DNA from: Synergistaceae bacterium
GTDB taxonomy: Bacteria > Synergistota > Synergistia > Synergistales > Aminobacteriaceae
Direction of reading: 5' to 3'
Length of the DNA stretch: 9,291 bases
Assembly (NCBI GenBank): GCA_017458545.1
Contig: JAFTBA010000195.1
Location: forward strand, 1 to 9,291
The notes under the pieces were generated by a model. It was not told the origin of the DNA. It was given only the letters and a program-made list of their open reading frames with translations, and made no database searches. This document shows, one piece after another, positions 1 to 7,254 of the stretch (its first letter is position 1; each line of letters begins with the position of its first letter). The position numbers and the translations under genes were made by a program.

Positions 1-489
1 AAACGAATGAGCGTCTTCATCAGCAACTTCACCGAAACAGGCATGTACGACTTCAACATTGAAGACCTGTCCGATACTGACCTCGCAGAGTTCGGAATCT
101 GGCACAACTACAAAAACAACTTCAAGACCAGAATCAAACGCTGCCCCGATAAAAACTGCCCTTACGGTTCATTAATCATCGACAAAAAATTCGTCGCAGA
201 ATCAGTACGAAAGTATTTCGACCTCGACATCAATCACCGTAACGTTGACGACAAAAGATTTCTTCATTACGATGGCAAGGTCTATCATTTCGAGGGTGCT
301 GACGGCGAAACGGTCTACGCAAGAGTATACGAGTCAGAACGCAAAGGCGGCATAATCATCATGCGCGGAGAAACTTATTACCCTGACCATGAGGACATTG
401 AGGGTACTTCTTTCACCGCAAAAGCAAAACCCTACAAGTTTAACGGCAAAGATACCTGGTCAATCATCTCGCTCTCTTCAGAAGAGTAA
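1..489 (+). CDS. Conserved protein of unknown function, probably 5'-truncated by the window edge
   Basis: The reading frame is open from base 1. The first ATG is at base 7, giving 160 residues ending in TAA at 487-489. Too little upstream sequence is visible to judge a ribosome binding site. The protein from this ATG has no signal peptide or membrane segment and starts at once with a dense, conserved-looking stretch (FISNF near residue 4, FGIWHNY near 29, then two Cys at 46 and 51, and YFDLDI near 70). This resembles the middle of exported or lipoprotein families of unknown function in gut anaerobes, so the real start and any export signal probably lie upstream of the window. That resemblance is from memory and is an inference. 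The C-terminal half alternates short beta-strands and turns rich in Asp, Gly and Tyr. It ends 27 bases before the response regulator, so the two may be cotranscribed, but no functional link is visible. Confidence 0.7.
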   Translation, partial: KRMSVFISNFTETGMYDFNIEDLSDTDLAEFGIWHNYKNNFKTRIKRCPDKNCPYGSLIIDKKFVAESVRKYFDLDINHRNVDDKRFLHYDGKVYHFEGADGETVYARVYESERKGGIIIMRGETYYPDHEDIEGTSFTAKAKPYKFNGKDTWSIISLSSEE

Positions 490-516
490 TTCACTTAGCG
501 GAGGGCATCACAGGCA

Positions 517-1263
517 TTGGAACTGAACATTGCTATAGTTGATGATACTTTGTCTGACAGATTGAGGCTCAAGAGTTTCATTCAGAACCGGTTCGCTCTC
601 AGTAAACATAAACTCGGCGAAATTATCACCTGTTCAAGCGGTGAGGAGTTCCTGAAATGTTTTGAGCCTAAAATCTTTCAGATCGTATTCATGGACATCA
701 TCATGAATACCCTTAACGGTGTCGAAACAGCCTTGCAGCTCAGAGCTGAAGACACCGAACTTTTAATCGTGTTCATAACAACTTCGCGCGAATATGCCTT
801 TGATGCTTTTCCCGTTCACCCGTTCGATTATGTCCTAAAGCCTTACACCAGAAAAGATGTTGACAGGGTACTCAATGAGGCAGTACGTGTACTTTCGGCT
901 CAAGAACCGTCAATTACGTTTAGAGTCTCACACTCCGAATACACTATACCCCTCCGCCTGATAAGTTCGGCAGTCTCACACGGCCATTACGTTGAAATAA
1001 ATCTTGCTGACGGTAAATCTCTGTTAAGCAGTATGACGTTCAGGGAAGCCGAAAAAATTTTTGCCGATGATTCACGTTTTCTTCTCTGCAACAGAGGCAT
1101 AATCGTCAACATGTCTCAGATAGCAGCTCAGGAAAACGGAGCCTTCATCATGAAAAACGGTACTCATTATCCTATCAGGGTTAACGGTCAGTCAAAAATT
1201 CAAGCAGCTTTCCATCAATACCTCATCGCAAACATGAGAGCTAACGTAAAACGAAACAACTAA
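517..1263 (+). CDS. LytTR-family response regulator (AgrA/LytR type)
   Basis: This is a cytoplasmic transcription regulator of 248 residues, the usual length for the AgrA/LytR family. Residues 1-125 form a CheY-like receiver: acidic pair D9/D10, phospho-acceptor D60 in FMDIIM, the Thr switch in ITTS (T88/T89) and the conserved Lys K108 in LKPY. Residues 134-237 form a LytTR DNA-binding domain, with the typical pattern of SHGHYVEI (strand), SMTFREAE (helix) and FLLCNRGIIVNM. The start is TTG at 517: it puts the first beta-strand and the DD pair at the normal distance from the N-terminus, and no in-frame ATG lies nearby. A GGAGGG at 500-505 is the only ribosome binding site, 11 bases away, which is slightly long. 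A TTG start may limit translation. The histidine kinase gene follows after 30 bases, so the two form a two-component pair. By family knowledge, phosphorylation of D60 promotes dimer binding to direct-repeat DNA; the repeats at 2629-2660 are a candidate target. Confidence 0.95.
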   Translation: MELNIAIVDDTLSDRLRLKSFIQNRFALSKHKLGEIITCSSGEEFLKCFEPKIFQIVFMDIIMNTLNGVETALQLRAEDTELLIVFITTSREYAFDAFPVHPFDYVLKPYTRKDVDRVLNEAVRVLSAQEPSITFRVSHSEYTIPLRLISSAVSHGHYVEINLADGKSLLSSMTFREAEKIFADDSRFLLCNRGIIVNMSQIAAQENGAFIMKNGTHYPIRVNGQSKIQAAFHQYLIANMRANVKRNN

Positions 1264-1293
1264 TCTCCCCAAAGAAAGGCGTGCAGTACGTAA

Positions 1294-2622
1294 ATGTTAA
1301 TGCTCAGATATATTTTGGAGTTTTCGATAATAATTCCTGCAATTATTTTTGCTGTTATGCCTGTACTTGATGATTTGCGTTTCAAATCACTGACGGCATA
1401 CGTAACAGGCGGAGTATTAACGGTTTTATTTGTTGTTCTGGGAGCTTATATCAGGGCAGAATTTATGATTGACGGCATAATGATTATGCTTCCTTATTCT
1501 GTGCTGTTCTTTATTTTGTACATTGTGCTTGTTGACACGGGGACGGGTAAAAAATTATTCTGTTTCTTCAACTCTGTTATGTTATGTACGTTCTGTCCTC
1601 TTTACACGGTTTTTATAATGGCACCGTTTGAAGCTGATAACAAACTCTGGAAGACTGCAGGACTTTTCACAATTCAGTCATGTATAGTTTATATATCTTT
1701 GGTCTTAGTTATAGGCGCTATATTCTTCAGGACTCTTTACGTTAAGCTGCCCATGTTAATGAAACAGAAATATATCGGAACAGTTTGGGATTTTCTGTTT
1801 CTTGTGCCGCTGTTCATGACCGGGTTAATGTGGTGGTCAATACCTATTCATCCTGACCTTGCTATGGTAGGCCGTCTTCGTCCTGCAGCGTTGATATTCT
1901 TATGGCTGATACTGATGATGATACTGCTGCTGTATCACGTGTTCTGGTGGACTGCACTGAAACTTACGGAAGGTGCGAAACTTCAGCAGGAGAATACCCT
2001 TCTCTCAATGGAAAGCAAACGCTATGAGGAGTTACGGAACTATATGGACGAGACAAGGGCGTTAAGGCATGATTTCCGTCAGCATATTCTGGTGATAACG
2101 CAGCTTTCGGGTGCAGGGAATTTCACGGAGTTACGGAATTATCTTCAGCAGTTCAGCGATGGGGCATATACCGGTTACACAGGGTATTGCGACAACATAG
2201 CGGTCGATGCAGTGTCGGCACATTACACGGCGTTTGCAGAGAGTCAGTCAACAGTAATAGACTGGGAATTAAACCTTCCTCATGACCTGCCTGTGAAGGA
2301 ATCAGAATACTGCGTTATACTCGGCAACTTACTCGAGAACGCTCTGAGAGCCGTAAACAAACTCCCTAAGAAACGCAGGAGAATTACCGTAATATCATCA
2401 CTGCTCTCGGACACCATAATAGGACTGTCGGTCGATAACCCCTACAACGGAAAAATAAAGTTCAGAAAAAACGGTCTTCCTAAATCAGACCTCGAAAGTC
2501 AAGGTCACGGAACAGGCTTAACGTCCGTGATGAATACCGTTCAACGATATGATGGCTCAATGGATATTAAGACCGTGAATAATGTGTTCTCGGTCGATAT
2601 TGTGCTTAACTGCAAACGATAA
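1294..2622 (+). CDS. Membrane sensor histidine kinase, AgrC-like GHKL type
   Basis: The 442-residue protein is the usual AgrC size. The N-terminal part to about residue 220 holds six or seven hydrophobic spans (roughly 3-23, 34-52, 61-81, 88-110, 122-146, 165-182, 196-220). A coiled-coil linker around 222-255 leads to the phospho-acceptor H259 in ALRHDFRQH. The ATPase domain has an N-box NLLENALRA with the Mg-coordinating N349, a DNPYNG motif at 381-386 in the place of the G1 box, and GHGTGL at 404-409 as the G2 box. This catalytic layout is that of the HPK10/AgrC group with a GHKL_5-type ATPase. ATG 1294 has a modest AAAGAAAGG at 1271-1279 rather far upstream; ATG 1300 is an alternative start. 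It should phosphorylate the neighbouring LytTR regulator. The ligand is unknown: no agrB- or agrD-like peptide gene is present in the window. The membrane half uses more AT-rich codons than the catalytic half, mostly because of Phe, Ile and Leu. Confidence 0.93.
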   Translation: MLMLRYILEFSIIIPAIIFAVMPVLDDLRFKSLTAYVTGGVLTVLFVVLGAYIRAEFMIDGIMIMLPYSVLFFILYIVLVDTGTGKKLFCFFNSVMLCTFCPLYTVFIMAPFEADNKLWKTAGLFTIQSCIVYISLVLVIGAIFFRTLYVKLPMLMKQKYIGTVWDFLFLVPLFMTGLMWWSIPIHPDLAMVGRLRPAALIFLWLILMMILLLYHVFWWTALKLTEGAKLQQENTLLSMESKRYEELRNYMDETRALRHDFRQHILVITQLSGAGNFTELRNYLQQFSDGAYTGYTGYCDNIAVDAVSAHYTAFAESQSTVIDWELNLPHDLPVKESEYCVILGNLLENALRAVNKLPKKRRRITVISSLLSDTIIGLSVDNPYNGKIKFRKNGLPKSDLESQGHGTGLTSVMNTVQRYDGSMDIKTVNNVFSVDIVLNCKR

Positions 2623-2628
2623 ATTTCA

Positions 2629-2660
2629 TGAACGTTGTTTTTTCTGCGTGAACGTAGCTT
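2629..2660 (+). promoter_or_regulatory. Candidate LytTR-regulator binding site (12-bp direct repeat)
   Basis: TGAACGTTGTTT at 2629-2640 and TGAACGTAGCTT at 2649-2660 match at 10 of 12 positions, with start points 20 bp apart, about two helical turns. That is the geometry expected for LytTR dimers of the AgrA/ComE/VirR class. AACGTTGTT (2631-2639) fits the general LytTR half-site pattern at 8 of 9 positions, as I remember the consensus; the second copy fits less well. The repeats begin 7 bases after the kinase stop codon and end 8 bases before a candidate -35, the usual activator position. Binding is inferred from sequence only. Confidence 0.5.
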
Positions 2661-2668
2661 TGCCTCCC

Positions 2669-2697
2669 TTTAATTCCGATTGAAGTGCTGAAATAAT
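2669..2697 (+). promoter_or_regulatory. Candidate extended -10 promoter for the LprI-like gene
   Basis: The -10 candidate AATAAT (2692-2697) matches TATAAT at 5 of 6 and is preceded by the extended -10 dinucleotide TG at 2689-2690. A poor -35, TTTAAT (2669-2674), lies exactly 17 bp upstream. A weak -35 next to an activator-like repeat suggests activator dependence. Transcription would start near 2704, leaving a leader of about 93 bases before the ATG at 2797. Confidence 0.45.
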
Positions 2698-2720
2698 AAT
2701 CTCAAATTAAAACATGAAAA

Positions 2721-2750
2721 GCAGGGTTTAATGAGATTGCTAAACTCCGC
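2721..2750 (+). other. Hairpin in the 5' leader of the LprI-like gene
   Basis: Bases 2721-2730 can pair with 2741-2750 as a 10-position stem containing one G-U wobble and one A/C mismatch, around a 10-base loop. No T-run follows, so it is not a typical intrinsic terminator. It would lie inside the transcript from the promoter at 2669-2697, and might affect stability or translation. It could also be a chance hairpin. Confidence 0.3.
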
Positions 2751-2796
2751 AGACTCATGAAGAGGAAATAATCACACTTTACAGGAGGACTAAATC

Positions 2797-3156
2797 ATGA
2801 AGCGTATATTTTCAGCGTTATTGTTAGTTGCATTGCTTGCAGGGTCAGCATTCGGCCTGAGCGACAGGGAATACAGAGACATGAAGAGAGACAGCAAACT
2901 CTTCAGGGACGCAGACAGGAAACTCGGAATCGTCTGGAAAAGAATCCAGAGCCAAGTAACAAAAGCAAGTCAGACGATGTTCGACACACTATTAGAAGAG
3001 CAGCGCGAGTGGATACGCTCAGGAAGGGACATTGCCGCAAGAAAGTACATGAAACAGAGTTATTACCCGATAAATGCCGCCTACGCGATCGTAACATATG
3101 AGCGAATCGGCTATCTTGAGGGCTGGGAAACATTCGTATTCGGGGAAGACGATTAA
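2797..3156 (+). CDS. Exported LprI-like (DUF1311-type) small protein
   Basis: A 119-residue protein with a clear Sec signal peptide: KR at residues 2-3, a hydrophobic core to about residue 16, and small residues ending AGSAFG with likely cleavage near residue 20. The mature part is helical and highly charged, with the pattern seen in the lysozyme-inhibitor LprI N-terminal family: paired Asp/Leu in DADRKLGIVWKRI (37-49), then LLEEQREWIRSGRD (65-78). Members of that family are exported, and a few have been shown to inhibit lysozyme; many are uncharacterised. The conserved Cys residues seen in some relatives are absent here, so lysozyme inhibition is only a possibility. An ideal AGGAGG (2783-2788) lies 8 bases before the ATG. 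The upstream region carries a candidate LytTR site and promoter. Downstream, after 16 bases, lies a damaged small reading frame with its own ribosome binding site. Confidence 0.8.
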   Translation: MKRIFSALLLVALLAGSAFGLSDREYRDMKRDSKLFRDADRKLGIVWKRIQSQVTKASQTMFDTLLEEQREWIRSGRDIAARKYMKQSYYPINAAYAIVTYERIGYLEGWETFVFGEDD

Positions 3157-3172
3157 CCGCCTGGAGGATTAT

Positions 3173-3287
3173 ATGTTCGGTTTCAAAAAAAAGAGTACAC
3201 ACGAAAAATCAATACTCTGTTGAAAGTCTTTACGAGGCTGTCAGGAATCATAACTTTTCCGCCGCCGGACAGAAATTTCAAGGCGCA
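3173..3287 (+). pseudogene. Probable frameshifted small gene
   Basis: A strong GGAGG (3163-3167) lies 5 bases before ATG 3173, only 16 bases after the LprI-like stop. The ATG frame reads MFGFKKKSTHEKSILC and stops at TGA 3221-3223. Directly overlapping this stop, the +1 frame reads a natural-looking amphipathic segment from 3216: SVESLYEAVRNHNF, then SAAGQKFQGA to about 3287. Joining the two needs a net loss of one base, either in the eight-A run at 3185-3192 or near 3210-3216. The +1 frame stays open to TAA 3441-3443, inside the next gene, so the true 3' end is unclear. I do not recognise the family. It could also be a genuine 16-codon peptide gene, a sequencing error in the A-run, or a chance open frame. 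Confidence 0.45.
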
Positions 3288-3354
3288 TGTCATACCGTAC
3301 ATATAGTATGGAATTTTCTTAGCTTTTACTCAAACACAAAAGGAGATAAGTATC

Positions 3355-6300
3355 ATGCAGAAAAAGTTTTTTGCCGCTTTGCCGGCTTTGGCTCTCATAA
3401 CAGCATTGTTCACAGGCAGGGCAGCAGCAGTCGTTACGATTAACGGCAAACCGCTGGATCAGATTGACGACATCGTTCGGGAAACAACAGGTTCACACGT
3501 TGAGGAAAAATTGTCGTTCCTCAAGTTTATGAACTACAAGAACGGAACCTATCAGTTCTGGGGTGTCTGGGGAAATGTTGACGGCTCAGGTAACGTAACC
3601 CTCAATCAGTCCTCCAATCACGACACAGGACACCGCGCAGGCAGAACTAACACAGGCGTTTACCCCGTAGCCGCAAAAAAACGCACCCCTGACGGAAAAT
3701 TACCCGTTATGTTCCCTGCCTCACAGACGAAAGACGGTAAACATACTATCTTCATTAATTCCGTCAAAATTTCAGGAGACCCCGTTAAGCACTGGATTAG
3801 CCACGAAGATTACCGCTACAGGACTATCTACGAACACTCGAACGAGTACATGTACATTAACGATTCAACGAGCGGTATTTTCCCGAACAGCAGAGAAGAC
3901 GATGAAATATTCGCGCTCTCATTCTTCGTTGCAAAAGGAAACAAACGCCCAGGCTATTCACAGACTTACGAGTCATACATAGCGTTGATTAACCTCTATA
4001 AACTTACGTGGAAAATTCACCGTATCGGTAACATGAACGGTTCATTTCCTTCAATACGTTTAACCGCAGGAGACTTCGACAATGACGGCAGGGAAAACGA
4101 ACTCGCAATAATACGCGACGGAAGCGGTGCTGATTACTACATGCAGGTTTTCCGCGTGGACTCATCGCTCAATATAGGCAGTGCGATTTTCGCAAAGTCT
4201 CTCGGCAGAAGAGAGAATACAGAAGCCGATAACTTTGACGGCTGCGACATAACAGCAGGAGATTTCAACGGTGACGGAAATACTGAGCTTGCTGTGGTCT
4301 ACGCTAACAAACTCGATACTGACGGCTACCCTACAGTATCAATATTCAGCTGGAACGGCTCAACATTCACAGAACATAAAAATGATAATAACGATGACAG
4401 CGTGAGGCTGGGAAGCAATAACTTCTTCAGGAGTTCTTACGTTCCGCATTTCGGGATAATAGCTGAAGCAGGAGACATTGACGATAACGGCTCTGACGAA
4501 TTAGTATTCCTCACAGCCAGCTACGGACACAACGAAGGCAACATAGTCATCTCACTGTGGGGAACTGACAGCAGTTTGAACCCGTCAAAGAAATACATCA
4601 GGAAGACCTCGCAGAAAATTGCAGGTTACGGCGGAGTTTCAGGTGTTGACATGGCCGAATGCAGCTACCTTCCCAGAAGCGTATCTCTGGCACTGGTCCC
4701 GGCAGGTCAGAAACTCTCAACAGGCGGTTCAGTACGCTGGATTTTCGTGTCAAAAACTCAGGGAGGAGACAGCGTTAAGAGTTCAAGCGATTACAGGACA
4801 GGAGATCAGACTTTCTACAGCAAGCCTCAGTTCACGGATAATTCACTCACAGGAATAGATGATTTGACGCTGTTCAACGAGGGCGGAGCAGGTTACGCAA
4901 TGCAGCTTGTACCTGGGGATTTCTACTGCGAGACGTTTGAACTCGGTGAGCCTGAGCACATTGTAGTACGTCAGCACAAAAATTACTCGGTCATACTCAA
5001 GGCAGTTCCCTATCACATCGACTGCATACAAGCCCCTTGGATGGACTCAATGCCGGCTAACCCCTATAACTTCTCTTATCTCGGAAGAAGCGTCAAGTAC
5101 TCTAACACCAGTGAAAAAGGCGATGAAAGACTCGTAACCGCTAAGACCCAGAACGCAGTTGAGGGAGGATTGAATTTCACTTACAACGTAAACGCAGGTG
5201 CAAAAGTGCCCGGCATAATCGAAGCAGGCGGTAAAGCAGGATTTTCACTCGCAGCAGCGGCAGGTTTCACAAAAGTTAATGAGACTTCCGACAGGGAAAT
5301 CTCTAAAGTCTCCCTAACCGATACTATATCAACTGCAACTGCTGACGTACTCTCGTACACCATCGCAGATTATCACATATGGCGTTACCCGATAGCAAAA
5401 CAGTTTGAGGCAGTTGTGTCTCAGGATTTTGAGGGCGATGAGTTTTTGGAGGAAGGCAACACGGAATTAAGCGGTAATTATTTCTTCACTTACACTCTCT
5501 GCGACACGCCCGGGCAGTCGGACTGCGACTCAACAAATCCTGCACAGTATGACGATTACAACCCGATTTACGAGGAGGGTAATCTTTTCTCATATCCTAA
5601 CTCAGTTACTTACGGAATGGAGGACTTCCAGAAGGAACTCTCAGGGTACAAAGAGTTTACGCTGGGCTCGTCTACTGAGGAGGTATACAGTTTCACGAAC
5701 GGCGGATCGTCAAGCGATAAGGACGCAACCTCATGGAGAGCCTCAGTAACAGGGGACATTCACGCTGACGTTAACGCAAGCGCAACAGTCAAAATCCTCA
5801 AAGCAGGAGCAGGATGGTCGGCAAAACTTTACGGCAAATACGCCCATGACGCAGCTAACAGCGTAACGTCAACAAAAACATGGTCAACCAATGAGAAAGT
5901 GAATATTTCCGCACAGAGCGGAGCAATTCTGACGGCAAAAGAAGATGTAGATTACAGCACGTGTTCACAGGTATTCGTTGATGCCTCAGGAGTATTGACG
6001 ACACCGTTCGGCGTTAAGCTGAGCAATACCGCATGGCTTTGGAGCCGCAACAGCAAAGAGCTCAGGCAGTCCCCTTACGTCATAAGCTCTGACCCTGCAT
6101 TAGTGCTTCCGGGACGTTACGTATACAGGAAAGAGCAGAACCCCTCTTCGGGAATCATCAACAACGTTTGGAGGTTCACGGATAACGAGGCAAGCGCAAC
6201 AAAAATCAGAGGCATGAAATTTTATGACACAGTTACAAAAGAATACGTTGACGGAGTTCTGGAAAAGGGCTGGACATACACAATATCAGTCCCGATTTAC

Positions 6301-7176
6301 AACGCCAGTTTCGTTGACGTTCCCGGCGGCGGTGTAGTCGTTGAGTACGGTTACAGGAATGAAGACGGTACCGGAAAAACTCAGATAGGCCGTCAGACAA
6401 TACCGTTAAAAGGCTGGACCAATGACGGCGAAATAGAGAAGGGCGGAACGAACAAAGCTACGATAGTTTTCGACTGGACACCGTACATTTCAGACGGTGA
6501 TTACGAATTTTACATCGAGCTTGACCCCGACAACGCAATCAGTGAAGTTCATGAGAGATGGACTAAATCCTCAAGGGCAGGCAACAATAACGGTTACCGC
6601 CCGTTCTCAGTCGTATCAACTGAAGGCGTAAACTCAGGGGAATTAAGTGCCTCAACGGTCTCATCGGCTGAGGAAGGAGACACGGTAACTTCGGGCGATT
6701 TCACCCTGAGATTTTGGGACAACGATGTCGAAAGCGGCGATGCTATGACTGCTTCAGAGCTTCGAGTTTACGTACTCCGCAGGAATAATGACGTAAACGT
6801 CCGCGGCCGGGTCTCCTACAACGGTTCAACAGTCATAACAAACGCTAATGTCTCCGTATACTGCAATCCTATTTCAAACGGAGCATCGCGCATAATCTCT
6901 TCACGCCGTATACCGGCAATACGTCCGGGTAAAGTCCGCGAGTTCTATTTCATAATGAGTCCCGAAAAATTATCGGAGGGTACTTTCGGAGTCAGTCTCA
7001 GCAGTTCGGAAGGAGGCTTCACGCTTAACGGGGGCTCTGGCAAAGTCGATCCTGCTCCCGAAACCGTTACGGGCGTAAGCAGCTCAAGCGGAGGATGTAA
7101 CAGCAGTTCAGCAGCGTCAGCACTCGTAATGCTGGCGGCAGTATTGGCTTTAAGACGCAGTAAAGCCAAACCATAG
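3355..7176 (+). CDS. Very large exported surface protein with FG-GAP/VCBS-type repeats, CARDB-like domain and Synerg-CTERM sorting signal
   Basis: The 1273-residue protein starts with a Sec signal peptide (KK at 3-4, hydrophobic core, GRAAA with likely cleavage near residue 25). ATG 3355 has AAAAGGAG at 3338-3345, 9 bases away. Residues 26-220 are unassigned and rich in aromatic residues. Three FG-GAP/VCBS-type calcium loops follow: AGDFDNDG (238-245), AGDFNGDG (301-308) and AGDIDDNG (372-379). Each is followed by a hydrophobic strand such as ELAVVY, as in integrin-alpha-like propellers; three visible copies are few for a whole propeller. Residues 600-860 are beta-rich, with two Ala/Gly-rich amphipathic stretches. 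Residues 950-1085 resemble a CARDB adhesion-type domain, including FDWTPYISDGDYEF and a Pro-Asp-Asn turn. The C-terminus has GGC (C1248), a hydrophobic segment of about 14 residues and RRSKAKP, a Synerg-CTERM signal for processing and surface attachment. Adhesion or matrix binding is inferred; no enzyme motif was seen. A terminator follows the stop. Confidence 0.92.
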   Translation: MQKKFFAALPALALITALFTGRAAAVVTINGKPLDQIDDIVRETTGSHVEEKLSFLKFMNYKNGTYQFWGVWGNVDGSGNVTLNQSSNHDTGHRAGRTNTGVYPVAAKKRTPDGKLPVMFPASQTKDGKHTIFINSVKISGDPVKHWISHEDYRYRTIYEHSNEYMYINDSTSGIFPNSREDDEIFALSFFVAKGNKRPGYSQTYESYIALINLYKLTWKIHRIGNMNGSFPSIRLTAGDFDNDGRENELAIIRDGSGADYYMQVFRVDSSLNIGSAIFAKSLGRRENTEADNFDGCDITAGDFNGDGNTELAVVYANKLDTDGYPTVSIFSWNGSTFTEHKNDNNDDSVRLGSNNFFRSSYVPHFGIIAEAGDIDDNGSDELVFLTASYGHNEGNIVISLWGTDSSLNPSKKYIRKTSQKIAGYGGVSGVDMAECSYLPRSVSLALVPAGQKLSTGGSVRWIFVSKTQGGDSVKSSSDYRTGDQTFYSKPQFTDNSLTGIDDLTLFNEGGAGYAMQLVPGDFYCETFELGEPEHIVVRQHKNYSVILKAVPYHIDCIQAPWMDSMPANPYNFSYLGRSVKYSNTSEKGDERLVTAKTQNAVEGGLNFTYNVNAGAKVPGIIEAGGKAGFSLAAAAGFTKVNETSDREISKVSLTDTISTATADVLSYTIADYHIWRYPIAKQFEAVVSQDFEGDEFLEEGNTELSGNYFFTYTLCDTPGQSDCDSTNPAQYDDYNPIYEEGNLFSYPNSVTYGMEDFQKELSGYKEFTLGSSTEEVYSFTNGGSSSDKDATSWRASVTGDIHADVNASATVKILKAGAGWSAKLYGKYAHDAANSVTSTKTWSTNEKVNISAQSGAILTAKEDVDYSTCSQVFVDASGVLTTPFGVKLSNTAWLWSRNSKELRQSPYVISSDPALVLPGRYVYRKEQNPSSGIINNVWRFTDNEASATKIRGMKFYDTVTKEYVDGVLEKGWTYTISVPIYNASFVDVPGGGVVVEYGYRNEDGTGKTQIGRQTIPLKGWTNDGEIEKGGTNKATIVFDWTPYISDGDYEFYIELDPDNAISEVHERWTKSSRAGNNNGYRPFSVVSTEGVNSGELSASTVSSAEEGDTVTSGDFTLRFWDNDVESGDAMTASELRVYVLRRNNDVNVRGRVSYNGSTVITNANVSVYCNPISNGASRIISSRRIPAIRPGKVREFYFIMSPEKLSEGTFGVSLSSSEGGFTLNGGSGKVDPAPETVTGVSSSSGGCNSSSAASALVMLAAVLALRRSKAKP

Positions 7177-7193
7177 CACAACTTTCGGAATCA

Positions 7194-7233
7194 CGGCTTT
7201 GCTCCTCTCAGACAGGGGGGCAACGCCGATTTT
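7194..7233 (+). terminator. Intrinsic terminator after the Synerg-CTERM protein gene
   Basis: Bases 7194-7207 pair with 7215-7228 as a 14-position stem with one T/C mismatch and two G-U wobbles, closed by a 7-base loop (7208-7214) and including a six-G run at 7215-7220. ATTTT follows at 7229-7233. It starts 18 bases after the stop codon at 7174-7176. The T-tract is short, so some read-through into the gene at 7255 is possible; no separate promoter for that gene is obvious. Confidence 0.75.
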
Positions 7234-7254
7234 CATCAAAGGAGCAGATTAACC

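Noticed and set aside
2623..2646. AACGTT followed by a T-run after the kinase gene as a terminator
   Set aside because: No stable stem precedes the T-run; the sequence is better explained as part of the direct repeat.
2903..3202. Reverse-strand open frame of 99 codons opposite the LprI-like gene
   Set aside because: It overlaps a well-supported gene with a signal peptide and ideal ribosome binding site, and its translation is rich in Arg, Ser, Leu and Cys with no domain pattern.
3302..3307. TATAGT as a -10 element for the large surface-protein gene
   Set aside because: No acceptable -35 is found 16-18 bp upstream and there is no TG extension, so it is too weak to list as a promoter.
6945..7181. 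Reverse-strand open frame of 78 codons opposite the end of the surface-protein gene
   Set aside because: It lies antisense to the Synerg-CTERM tail, and its Leu/Pro/Ser-rich translation reflects the Ser/Gly-rich coding strand.
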